Source: DASWHX01 sp036397995
GTDB lineage: Bacteria; Bacteroidota; Bacteroidia; Cytophagales; Cyclobacteriaceae
DNA length: 18,875 bases
Assembly: GCA_036397995.1 (NCBI GenBank)
Contig: DASWHX010000198.1
Span: forward strand, 1 to 18,875
Direction: 5' to 3'
Under the pieces are notes generated by a model, which was not told the DNA's origin, did no database searches, and worked only from the letters and a program-made list of their open reading frames with translations. Of the stretch, positions 7,559 to 14,879 are shown in pieces. Within the stretch, counting starts at the first letter, position 1; each line of letters starts with the position of its first letter. The translations under genes were made by a program, and so were the position numbers.

Positions 7559-8580
7559 GTGGTAAGATTTTAGTAACAGGCGGAGCAGGGTTTATTGGTT
7601 CTCACACCGTGGTTGAATTGTCAAACTCCGGCTATGAGCCTGTAATCCTGGATGACTTCAGGAATTCGGAGAAAAGCGTACTGCTCGGATTAAAGAACAT
7701 CCTGAAAAGGGATGTGAAATGCTATAATGCAAATTGTTGTGAGGCCGATACGGTGGAGAAAATTTTTGATAAAGAGCAATTTAACGGTGTCATACATTTC
7801 GCGGCATTCAAATCCGTTAATGAATCGCTGAAGATTCCGGTTCAGTATTATTATAATAACATTGTTTCCTTGCTTGTGCTAATTGAGGCAATGAGGAAGT
7901 TTAATGTGCACGAGTTCGTATTTTCCTCCTCCTGCACTGTATATGGCCAGCCGGAAGAATTACCTGTGACCGAAAGTTCTCCGTTTAAAGAGGCTTTTTC
8001 TCCATATGGTTCAACAAAACAAATTTCAGAGAAGATACTGATAGATGCCTTTAAGTCTAACCTTCCGCTCAGGACAATGTCCCTCAGGTATTTTAATCCC
8101 ATTGGAGCTCATCCTTCCGGTGAGATTGGTGAATTACCAATTGGGTATCCAAATAACCTTGTTCCATATCTTACACAAAGCGCGGCTGGAGTCCGGGGAC
8201 CACTTACCGTATTTGGAAATGATTATAATACGCCTGATGGAACCTGCATAAGAGATTATATTCATGTGGTGGACCTTGCCAAGGCACATGTGAAATCACT
8301 GGGATATCTGGCCGGTGTCAAAGAAGAATCCACTTTTGAAGCTTTTAATGTAGGAACCGGAAACGGAACCTCAGTTCTGGAATTAATTCATAGTTTTGAA
8401 AATGCCAATGTGATTAAGTTGAACTACGACATTGGTCCCCGAAGACCTGGCGATGCGGAGTCCATTTATGCAAATTGCGATAAGGCCAAAGATCAACTGG
8501 GTTGGGAAACTTCTTTAACTTTGGAAGATGCACTGCGGGATGCCTGGAACTGGCAGAAACGCTTAAGTAACAACAAATGA
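7555..8580 (+). CDS. galE: UDP-glucose 4-epimerase
   Basis: The enzyme interconverts UDP-glucose and UDP-galactose through a 4-keto intermediate with bound NAD+. The 341-residue product has GGAGFIG at 9-15, HFAAFKSVNES at 81-91, the serine motif SSSCTVYG at 124-131, and the catalytic Tyr151/Lys155 in YGSTK. The GalE-specific stretches RYFNPIGAHPSGEIGE and GTCIRDYIHVVDLAKAH are both present, which is why it is called GalE rather than another sugar epimerase. The length matches the family (about 338). It is translationally coupled to its neighbours by ATGA overlaps at both ends. In this operon it probably supplies UDP-galactose for polysaccharide rather than serving galactose breakdown. Confidence 0.93.
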   Translation: MSGKILVTGGAGFIGSHTVVELSNSGYEPVILDDFRNSEKSVLLGLKNILKRDVKCYNANCCEADTVEKIFDKEQFNGVIHFAAFKSVNESLKIPVQYYYNNIVSLLVLIEAMRKFNVHEFVFSSSCTVYGQPEELPVTESSPFKEAFSPYGSTKQISEKILIDAFKSNLPLRTMSLRYFNPIGAHPSGEIGELPIGYPNNLVPYLTQSAAGVRGPLTVFGNDYNTPDGTCIRDYIHVVDLAKAHVKSLGYLAGVKEESTFEAFNVGTGNGTSVLELIHSFENANVIKLNYDIGPRRPGDAESIYANCDKAKDQLGWETSLTLEDALRDAWNWQKRLSNNK

Positions 8581-9626
8581 AATCTGAAAAAACAATTCTG
8601 ATAACGGGTGGTGCCGGCTTTATTGGAAGCCATGTTGTAAGACTTTTTGTGAATAAGTATCCCAACTATCGAATTATCAATTTAGATGCATTGACCTACG
8701 CCGGAAACCTGGAGAATCTCCGGGATATTGAATCAAAGCCAAACTATGTTTTTGTGAAGGGAAACGTTTGCGACAAAATTTCGGTAGCCGCAACAATGAG
8801 CGCAAGCAATATAACCGACATAATTCATCTTGCCGCGGAGTCTCATGTTGACAGATCCATAACAGATCCCCTGCAGTTTGTTCACACAAATATTTTAGGC
8901 ACACTTACCTTGCTTGAGTGTTGTCGTGATCTTTGGAAAAACACAGACAGCCGGTTTTATCATATCAGCACTGACGAGGTTTATGGATCCATTGACGAAG
9001 GTCTTTTTACTGAATATACTCCCTATAATCCAAACTCACCTTATTCAGCATCGAAAGCAAGTTCTGACCATTTTGTTCGGGCTTACGGAAATACTTATGG
9101 CCTCCCTGTAGTTATTTCAAATTGCAGCAATAACTATGGTTCATATCAATTTCCGGAAAAATTAATCCCTCTTATAATTAATAATATTTTAGAGAGAAGA
9201 CCTTTGCCTGTTTATGGTAAAGGAGAAAACGTTCGCGATTGGCTTTTTGTTGAAGATCATGCGAAAGCTATTGACCTTATCTTTCACCAGGGAAGAAATG
9301 GGGAAACCTATAACATTGGAGGCCAAAGTGAATATAAGAATCTTGATCTTGTACATCTGATTTGCGAGGAAGCTGACAAGATCATTAACCCTGACACATC
9401 CTCAATAGAATTAATAACCTTTGTGAAAGACAGACCCGGCCATGATTTGCGATATGCAATTGATATTTCAAAATTAAAAAATGAATTGGGCTGGTCGCCC
9501 TCGGTTTCATTGAAGGTAGGTTTAAACAAAACAATTTTATGGTATATTGAAAACCAGGAATGGTTAAGACATGTTACATCCGGAGCTTATAAGAAATACT
9601 ACAATTTAAATTATAGCAACAGATAA
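8577..9626 (+). CDS. rfbB: dTDP-glucose 4,6-dehydratase
   Basis: The enzyme turns dTDP-glucose into dTDP-4-keto-6-deoxyglucose with bound NAD+. The 349-residue product shows GGAGFIG at 11-17, the substrate-contact segment HLAAESHVDRSI (84-95), the catalytic triad STDEVYG at 131-137 (Thr132, Asp133, Glu134), and Tyr156/Lys160 in YSASK. NCSNNYGSYQFPEKLIPL and GENVRDWLFVEDH are diagnostic of RfbB. It uses the product of the next gene, rfbA, which starts at the last base of the stop codon (TAATG). The usual partners rfbC and rfbD are not in the operon, so either the 4-keto sugar goes to another branch or those genes are elsewhere. Confidence 0.95.
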   Translation: MKSEKTILITGGAGFIGSHVVRLFVNKYPNYRIINLDALTYAGNLENLRDIESKPNYVFVKGNVCDKISVAATMSASNITDIIHLAAESHVDRSITDPLQFVHTNILGTLTLLECCRDLWKNTDSRFYHISTDEVYGSIDEGLFTEYTPYNPNSPYSASKASSDHFVRAYGNTYGLPVVISNCSNNYGSYQFPEKLIPLIINNILERRPLPVYGKGENVRDWLFVEDHAKAIDLIFHQGRNGETYNIGGQSEYKNLDLVHLICEEADKIINPDTSSIELITFVKDRPGHDLRYAIDISKLKNELGWSPSVSLKVGLNKTILWYIENQEWLRHVTSGAYKKYYNLNYSNR

Positions 9627-10510
9627 TGAAAGGTATTATTCTGGCAGGTGGAACTGGTACCAGGCTGCACCCAATAACGTTGGGTATTAGCAAGCAAATG
9701 ATTCCTGTCTACGATAAACCCATGATCTATTATCCTCTGTCTGTTTTGATGCTCGCCAGCATAAAGAAGATTCTAATCATTTCTACATCGCACGACTTAC
9801 CGCTCTTTAAACAATTGCTTGGAGATGGTTCCCAATGGGGATTAAAACTTGAATATGCTGTACAGGAGAAGCCGGAGGGATTGGCTCAAGCCTTCCTAAT
9901 CGGTGAAAGATTTATTGGAAAGGATAAGGTCGCCCTTATTCTTGGTGATAATATTTTTTACGGTCGCGGTATGGGAACTTTGTTGCGAAATTATAAAAAT
10001 CCCAGGGGCGGTGTAGTATTTGCCTACCGGGTCAATGACCCGGAGCGATATGGCGTTGTAGAGTTTGATGCAAAAATGAAGGCTGTGTCTATTGAAGAGA
10101 AACCAAAGAAGCCAAAATCGAATTACGCTGTGCCCGGGTTATATTTTTATGATAATGATGTTGTTTCAATTTCAAAAAAATTAAAACCAAGTACCAGGGG
10201 TGAACTTGAAATTACCGATGTAAACAATATGTATCTTAAAAAAGGTAAACTGAAAGTAGGAGTGCTGGGAAGAGGAACTGCATGGCTTGATACCGGCACC
10301 TTTGATTCAATGGTACAGGCTTCTAATTTTGTTCAAATCGTAGAAAAAAGGCAAGGATTGAAAATTTGTTGTCCGGAAGAAATTGCTTACAGGATGGGCT
10401 TTATAGATAAAAAACAGCTAATCAAACTGGCGAAGCCCCTGGAGAAAAGTGGGTATGGTGCATACCTGTTGAAAATCCTGGAAGATGAGAATCCTATTCG
10501 TAATAAATAA
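9626..10510 (+). CDS. rfbA: glucose-1-phosphate thymidylyltransferase
   Basis: The enzyme makes dTDP-glucose from dTTP and glucose 1-phosphate. The 294-residue product has the nucleotidyltransferase loop GGTGTRLHP at 8-16, the lysine of DKPMIYYP at 30-37, EKPEGLAQAF at 81-90 for base and sugar binding, and the metal-binding aspartate in LGDNIFYG at 106-113. Later landmarks include the EEKPKKPKSNYAVPGLYFYD strand and RGTAWLDTGTFDSM. The length fits RmlA (about 290). It is the last gene of the operon, overlapping rfbB by one base. Its 3' end overlaps the convergent M28 peptidase gene by 17 bp, with no terminator hairpin visible between them. Confidence 0.96.
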   Translation: MKGIILAGGTGTRLHPITLGISKQMIPVYDKPMIYYPLSVLMLASIKKILIISTSHDLPLFKQLLGDGSQWGLKLEYAVQEKPEGLAQAFLIGERFIGKDKVALILGDNIFYGRGMGTLLRNYKNPRGGVVFAYRVNDPERYGVVEFDAKMKAVSIEEKPKKPKSNYAVPGLYFYDNDVVSISKKLKPSTRGELEITDVNNMYLKKGKLKVGVLGRGTAWLDTGTFDSMVQASNFVQIVEKRQGLKICCPEEIAYRMGFIDKKQLIKLAKPLEKSGYGAYLLKILEDENPIRNK

Positions 10511-11474
10511 CATGCATCACCGTACTGCCGACCACCTCTAAAATATTTTTATCAATCAAGTCAAGATTATCGCGGTGGGTGTGATGGTAGTCTCCAAAGT
10601 ACCCATATTGAGGATCATAATGCACAATATTAATGGAGGGAATTCCGGCTGCATTCATAAATTCATGATCATCTGTGATGGCTCCCTTCCTTTGATTAAC
10701 AAAGTAATTACTATATCCTAATTGGCTCGCGGTTTGCCAAACTTTTTCCACGATTTTTGGTGCCATTTCATAGCTTAGCCCCTCAATAAAAAATTTTGAA
10801 TCTTTAGCACCAACCATATCCAGTAAAATTCCAAAGTATGCCGAGTATCCCCTCTTATGCTTATTCTTTGCCCAATATTGCGAACCCAGGCAGTACCAGG
10901 TTTCCAATCCGCTTTCGAGAGGCGTTGATGGCCTTAGCATATTTTCTCCCCAATCCTCCCCGTCAAACAGAATAATATCAATGCCCGCATCAGGTGGAGT
11001 ATTTATACTTATAACCCGGGCTATTTCAAGGAGAACAGCTACACCACTAGCTCCATCATTGGCTCCATCAATTGGTTTATCCATGTCTGCTGAATCTTTA
11101 TCAGCATAGGGGCGGGTGTCCCAGTGTGCGGCCAGTAAAATTCTCCGGGTTTTTCCCTCATGGAAGGAACCTATAATGTTGCGCAAATTTAATTTAACTC
11201 CATCCGCGGAGGTTGCAGTAAAATTTTGCACAGTAATAGTACCACCATATTCAGCTAACTTAGAGATTAGATAATTACCTGTTAATTCATGCTCCCGGGA
11301 ATTAGGAACCCTGGGGCCAAAATCAACCTGTTTTTTCAGAAAGTGAAAAGCAGAATCGCTATTGAATGGAGGTACAGATACATTTTTGATGGCCGGTCTG
11401 CTTATGATTTCCTGCGATTTTTTTTCTCCGCAGCTGAACAGAATAATGGTTACAATCAGGATGCTATTCTTCAT
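10494..11474 (-). CDS. M28-family / glutaminyl-cyclase-like lipoprotein
   Basis: The product (326 residues) starts with a lipoprotein signal: MKNSILIVTIILFSC followed by Gly-Glu-Lys-Lys, a lipobox with the lipidated Cys15. The rest is a zinc-hydrolase fold of the M28 type. The metal and catalytic positions are all visible: the HWDTRPYAD motif (His117), GANDGASGVA with the bridging Asp140, FDGEDWGE (Glu173/Asp174), LLDMVGA (Asp219), and the late histidines in DDHEFM (His270) and HHTHRDNLDLID. The last motif and the FDGEDWG pattern recall glutaminyl-peptide cyclotransferases, which use this fold with one zinc, so either activity is possible. The ATG at 11474 is preferred over 11486 because it puts the signal sequence directly at the N-terminus. 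It overlaps the end of cysS by 11 bp. Confidence 0.88.
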   Translation of the reverse strand: MKNSILIVTIILFSCGEKKSQEIISRPAIKNVSVPPFNSDSAFHFLKKQVDFGPRVPNSREHELTGNYLISKLAEYGGTITVQNFTATSADGVKLNLRNIIGSFHEGKTRRILLAAHWDTRPYADKDSADMDKPIDGANDGASGVAVLLEIARVISINTPPDAGIDIILFDGEDWGENMLRPSTPLESGLETWYCLGSQYWAKNKHKRGYSAYFGILLDMVGAKDSKFFIEGLSYEMAPKIVEKVWQTASQLGYSNYFVNQRKGAITDDHEFMNAAGIPSINIVHYDPQYGYFGDYHHTHRDNLDLIDKNILEVVGSTVMHVIYYE

Positions 11475-12951
11475 AGGCCCACTCAACTCCAGTCTTCATA
11501 TCTTTCAAAATAATGCCAGATTGCTTTAAGTCGGCTCGAATCATGTCTACTTTATCGTATTCTTTCTTAAACTTGGCCTGCTTATACACTTTTAGCAACG
11601 CTTCAATGACCTCAACCGGCCGGGCTGGATTTTCTTCTCGTAATCCTAACACTTTCTCAGTGAAATCAATAAATGTAGTGCACATCTTTTCAAACACCGG
11701 CTCACTGATTTCATCAAAACCTATTTGACCGGTATGAAGTGAATTTACCTTCTTCAGCAAATTAAAAATATGAGAAATAGTTAACGCGGTATTAAAGTCA
11801 TCATTCATGGCATCTTTACAGCCTTGAATGGAATCGTTAATCTCTTTCACCAAATCTTTATTTACTTTTCCATCGACTCTCTCAAATTTCAATTTCCTGG
11901 AAATCCGGATTCCATTCATCAGTCTTTTATATCCCCGGGCTGCAGCTTTCAGGGCTTCATTACTAAAATCCAATGTGCTGGAATAGTGTGATTGCAACAT
12001 GAAGAAACGAACCGTCATAGGACTGTAAGCCTGATCCAATAATTCATGATCACCCTTCACGAGTTGCTCAGGAAGAAATGAATTGCCCAGCGACTTGCTC
12101 ATTTTCTGTCCATTCACAGTAAGCATGTTTGTGTGCAGCCAGTAATTAACGGGAGCCTTCCCATAGGCTCCAATTGATTGAGCTATTTCACATTCGTGAT
12201 GAGGAAATTTCAAATCCATCCCCCCTCCATGAATATCGAAAGTTTCTCCCAAATATTTAGTGCCCATTACGGAACATTCAAGATGCCAACCGGGAAAACC
12301 CAAACCCCATGGTGAGTCCCATTTCATTAAATGGCCTGGAGCCGCCTTTTTCCATAAAGCAAAGTCAAGCGGAAATCTTTTTTCATCCTGACCATCAAGC
12401 GCCCTGGTCCCGGCCATCAAATCTTCCAGCACGCGTTTTGACAAAATCCCATACTGGTGGGACTCATTATATTTTTTGATATCAAAATAAACTGAGCCAT
12501 TCGCTTCATAGGCAAATCCGTTTTCAATTAGCTTTTTTATCATCTCGATCTGCTCAATTAAATGCCCGGTAGCGCTGGGTTCAATACGGGGGGGAAGAAT
12601 ATTGAATAGATCCATTACGTGGTGAAATCCGGTTGCATAACGCTGCACAATTTCCATGGGTTCCAGGTTTTCCAGTTTCGCCTTTTTTGAAATCTTATCT
12701 TCGCCCTCGTCAGCGTCACTTTCCAGGTGTCCCACATCTGTGATATTTCGCACATATCTTACTTTATACCCTTTGTAGGTAAGAAACCGGTATATAACAT
12801 CGAAACTGATAAAAGTCCGAACATTGCCCAAGTGCACGTCACTATAAACCGTTGGTCCGCATACATACATTCCAACAAATGGCGGGTTAATGGGTTTAAA
12901 CTCTTCTTTTTTGCCCGTCAGGGTATTGAAAACAACAAGATTCTCTGGCAT
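11464..12951 (-). CDS. cysS: cysteinyl-tRNA synthetase
   Basis: This class I aminoacyl-tRNA synthetase charges tRNA-Cys. With the start at ATG 12951 the product is 495 residues. It begins PENLVVFNTLTGKKEEF, then MYVCGPTVYSDVHLGN, with the zinc-ligand Cys31 and the HIGH-type motif HLGN (40-43). Further family marks are FPGWHLECSVM (Cys226), the HGGGMDLKFPHHECE zinc and substrate segment, and KMSKS at 283-287. The C-terminal helical DALR-like anticodon region follows. The in-frame TTG at 12969 would add six residues without homology and is less likely. cysS and the M28 lipoprotein gene overlap by 11 bp and are probably co-transcribed. cysS diverges from the rimP operon across about 160 bp. Confidence 0.97.
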   Translation of the reverse strand: MPENLVVFNTLTGKKEEFKPINPPFVGMYVCGPTVYSDVHLGNVRTFISFDVIYRFLTYKGYKVRYVRNITDVGHLESDADEGEDKISKKAKLENLEPMEIVQRYATGFHHVMDLFNILPPRIEPSATGHLIEQIEMIKKLIENGFAYEANGSVYFDIKKYNESHQYGILSKRVLEDLMAGTRALDGQDEKRFPLDFALWKKAAPGHLMKWDSPWGLGFPGWHLECSVMGTKYLGETFDIHGGGMDLKFPHHECEIAQSIGAYGKAPVNYWLHTNMLTVNGQKMSKSLGNSFLPEQLVKGDHELLDQAYSPMTVRFFMLQSHYSSTLDFSNEALKAAARGYKRLMNGIRISRKLKFERVDGKVNKDLVKEINDSIQGCKDAMNDDFNTALTISHIFNLLKKVNSLHTGQIGFDEISEPVFEKMCTTFIDFTEKVLGLREENPARPVEVIEALLKVYKQAKFKKEYDKVDMIRADLKQSGIILKDMKTGVEWAYEE

Positions 12952-13003
12952 GGATGCAAAAATAACCAAATAAATTATTTAGGAATCAGCTATTTTGAAG
13001 ATT

Positions 13004-13028
13004 GGCGTCAAAGTTTTGCTTTAACGCC
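13004..13028. repeat. 10-bp imperfect inverted repeat over the predicted rimP -33 box
   Basis: GGCGTCAAAG (13004-13013) and CTTTAACGCC (13019-13028) are complementary at 9 of 10 positions, separated by TTTTG. That spacer is the proposed -33 element of the rimP operon promoter. It lies in the cysS-rimP divergent gap, so a regulator bound here could act on either gene. In RNA it would form a hairpin in a cysS leader if cysS transcription starts far enough upstream. Confidence 0.5.
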
Positions 13029-13046
13029 TGATTTCGATTATTTTTG
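13014..13046 (+). promoter_or_regulatory. predicted promoter of the rimP-nusA-infB operon
   Basis: TTTTG at 13014-13018 (containing the -33 TTTG) is followed after 20 bp by TATTTTTG at 13039-13046, an exact match to the Bacteroidetes -7 box TAnnTTTG. Spacing is within the usual 17-23 bp. Transcription would begin near 13052, giving a leader of roughly 60 nt to the rimP ATG at 13112 that contains the hairpin at 13075-13096. Confidence 0.55.
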
Positions 13047-13074
13047 CCTTGAAACTGATAGTAAACAATTTTCT

Positions 13075-13101
13075 GAGGGGGCTAAATGGTCCCCTCTTTT
13101 T
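13075..13101 (+). terminator. intrinsic-terminator-like hairpin in the rimP leader (candidate attenuator)
   Basis: GAGGGG (13075-13080) pairs perfectly with CCCCTC (13091-13096) around a 10-nt loop, and five T residues follow at 13097-13101. This is the form of a rho-independent terminator on the plus strand. It ends 10 bases before the rimP ATG, downstream of the predicted promoter. No plus-strand gene ends just before it, so it cannot be a normal end-of-gene terminator. On the minus strand no T-run follows the stem. The most economical reading is an attenuator that sets how much transcription enters rimP-nusA-infB. Confidence 0.55.
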
Positions 13102-13111
13102 ATGCATCATA

Positions 13112-13588
13112 ATGAAGCTTGAGGAAAATAGTCTGAAGGATTTGGTTGAAAAGAACCTGGAATATGAAAGCTTGTTCCTGGTTGCAGTCAAGGTTTCCCG
13201 GCACGGAGATTCACAGCGAGTGAAAATTATCCTGGATGGGGACAATGGAATTACCATAGAACAATGCGCTGAAGTTAGCAGAAAAATCAGTCAGGTACTG
13301 GATGAGGATGAGGGGGATCAAAGCCCATTTGTACTGGAAGTTACAAGTCCCGGAGTTGACCACCCCATTCGAATGTTCAGACAATATGTAAAGAATGTGG
13401 GAAGGAGGGTTAAGGTGATTCTCCAGGACCGAATCGAAATTAAAGGGATTTTAAAATCAGTAAATGAAAAATTTATTGAAGTTGAAAAGGAAATAAAATC
13501 AAAAAATAAGAAAGAACATAAAAGTGAGATGGTAGAAATACCATTTGACAAAATTGAAAAAACTAACATTCTAATTTCATTCAAATGA
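13112..13588 (+). CDS. rimP: ribosome maturation factor RimP
   Basis: RimP assists 30S subunit assembly. With the start at ATG 13112 the protein has 158 residues: an N-terminal alpha/beta domain (VEKNLEYESLFLVAVKVSRHG, then KIILDGDNGITIEQCAEVSRKISQVLD) containing the family motif FVLEVTSPGVDHPI, and a C-terminal SH3-like domain (GRRVKVILQDRIEIKGILK, VEIPFDKIEKTNI). The frame is open upstream to 13049, but that stretch runs through the terminator-like hairpin and has no family similarity. The gene overlaps nusA by ATGA at 13585-13588, so the two are translationally coupled. The order rimP-nusA-infB is widely conserved in bacteria. Confidence 0.92.
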   Translation: MKLEENSLKDLVEKNLEYESLFLVAVKVSRHGDSQRVKIILDGDNGITIEQCAEVSRKISQVLDEDEGDQSPFVLEVTSPGVDHPIRMFRQYVKNVGRRVKVILQDRIEIKGILKSVNEKFIEVEKEIKSKNKKEHKSEMVEIPFDKIEKTNILISFK

Positions 13589-14838
13589 TTACGCAGATGG
13601 ACAGCCTAAATTTAATTGAAACGTTTGCCGAGTTCGCGAAGGGCAAGAATATTGATCGGCCAACAATGATCAGAATTCTCGAAGATGTTTTCAGAACCAT
13701 GATCAGGAAGAAATACGACCAGGATGATAACTTTGACATTATCATTAATGTCGATAAAGGTGATCTTGAAATTTGGAGATTTCGTGAAATTGTCGATGAC
13801 AATTCGGAAGACATCTGGGATTATGATAAAATCACCTTAACGGATGCAAGAAAGATCGAAGCCGACTTTGAAATCGGCGAGGAAGTAGCTGAAGATATTA
13901 AACTCGAAGATTTTGGAAGAAGAGCTGTTATGACTGCACGTCAAACTCTGATGCAAAAAATAAAAGACCTTGAAAAAGATATTCTCTTTCATAAGTATAA
14001 AGACCTGGTAGGTGAAATTATTAATGGAGAGGTATATCAGATTCTTTCAAGGGAAGTTCTGTTGATAGATGGTGAGGGCAATGAACTTACCATTCCAAAA
14101 AGTGAACAAATCCAGAAAGACAGGTACAGGAAGGGTGATACCGCCCGCGCGGTGGTTCACCGGGTAGAAATGGTCAATGGAAACCCTAAAATTATTCTTT
14201 CAAGAACCTCCCCTGTTTTCCTGGAAAGACTTTTTGAAAGCGAAGTTCCGGAGGTGTACGATGGGTTAATCACTCTTAAGAAAGTAGTTAGGGAGCCTGG
14301 TGAAAGGGCAAAAGTGGCTGTTGAATCGTATGATGACAGGATTGACCCGGTGGGCGCCTGCGTAGGAATGAAGGGATCCAGAATTCATAGTATCGTTCGT
14401 GAATTGCAAAATGAGAATATCGATGTAATCAACTTCACCGAAAACCTGGAACTCTACATCCAGCGGGCATTGAGTCCTGCTAAAATTAGCAGTATAAAAA
14501 TTAATGCGGAAGAAAAAAGAGTTTCCGTATACCTGAAGCCGGATCAGGTTTCTCTGGCAATCGGTAAAGGCGGGCAAAATATTAAACTTGCCAGCAGGTT
14601 GGTGGATATGGAAATTGATGTGTTCCGGGAAATTGGAGATTACGAAGAGGAGGATGTGGATCTGGAAGAATTCGGTGATGAAATTGAAAATTGGATAATT
14701 GACGAATTCAAGAAAATTGGATTGGATACCGCAAAGAGTGTGCTCGCATTATCAATGGAAGATCTTATCCGAAGAACAGATTTGGAAGAAGAAACTATTG
14801 CAGAAGTAGTGCGCATATTAAAGAAGGAGTTTGAGTAA
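13585..14838 (+). CDS. nusA: transcription termination/antitermination factor NusA
   Basis: NusA binds RNA polymerase and nascent RNA, affecting pausing, termination and antitermination. The 417-residue protein has the N-terminal polymerase-binding domain (about 1-130), the S1 domain (about 137-205, VGEIINGEVYQ to NPKIILSRTSPVF), KH1 with GMKGSRIHSI (261-270), KH2 with IGKGGQNIKLASRL (326-339), and a short acidic C-terminal region ending in a helix-hairpin-helix-like segment (GLDTAKSVLALSMEDLIRRT). It lacks the long pair of acidic repeats found in enterobacterial NusA, as is usual in this phylum. ATG 13585 and ATG 13597 are both possible starts; the former gives coupling to rimP. A perfect palindrome follows before infB. 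Confidence 0.96.
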   Translation: MITQMDSLNLIETFAEFAKGKNIDRPTMIRILEDVFRTMIRKKYDQDDNFDIIINVDKGDLEIWRFREIVDDNSEDIWDYDKITLTDARKIEADFEIGEEVAEDIKLEDFGRRAVMTARQTLMQKIKDLEKDILFHKYKDLVGEIINGEVYQILSREVLLIDGEGNELTIPKSEQIQKDRYRKGDTARAVVHRVEMVNGNPKIILSRTSPVFLERLFESEVPEVYDGLITLKKVVREPGERAKVAVESYDDRIDPVGACVGMKGSRIHSIVRELQNENIDVINFTENLELYIQRALSPAKISSIKINAEEKRVSVYLKPDQVSLAIGKGGQNIKLASRLVDMEIDVFREIGDYEEEDVDLEEFGDEIENWIIDEFKKIGLDTAKSVLALSMEDLIRRTDLEEETIAEVVRILKKEFE

Positions 14839-14840
14839 GT

Positions 14841-14865
14841 CAATTTTTAATACTCATAAAAATTG
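14841..14865. repeat. perfect 9-bp palindrome between nusA and infB
   Basis: CAATTTTTA (14841-14849) and TAAAAATTG (14857-14865) are exact inverted repeats around a 7-nt loop, filling most of the 41-bp nusA-infB gap. There is no T-run after it on the plus strand, so it is not a standard terminator. It could be an mRNA structure that affects infB translation or processing, or a binding site. The stem is almost all A-T and so only weakly stable. Confidence 0.6.
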
Positions 14866-14879
14866 GGGATATTTGAAGT

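Noticed and set aside
12957..12964. -7-like box TATTTTTG on the minus strand just before cysS
   Set aside because: It would start transcription at or inside the start codon, and no -33 element is found at the right distance; probably chance in AT-rich DNA.
13049..13111. N-terminal extension of RimP starting at 13049
   Set aside because: The extra 21 residues are encoded through the terminator-like hairpin and have no similarity to RimP; ATG 13112 gives the normal length.
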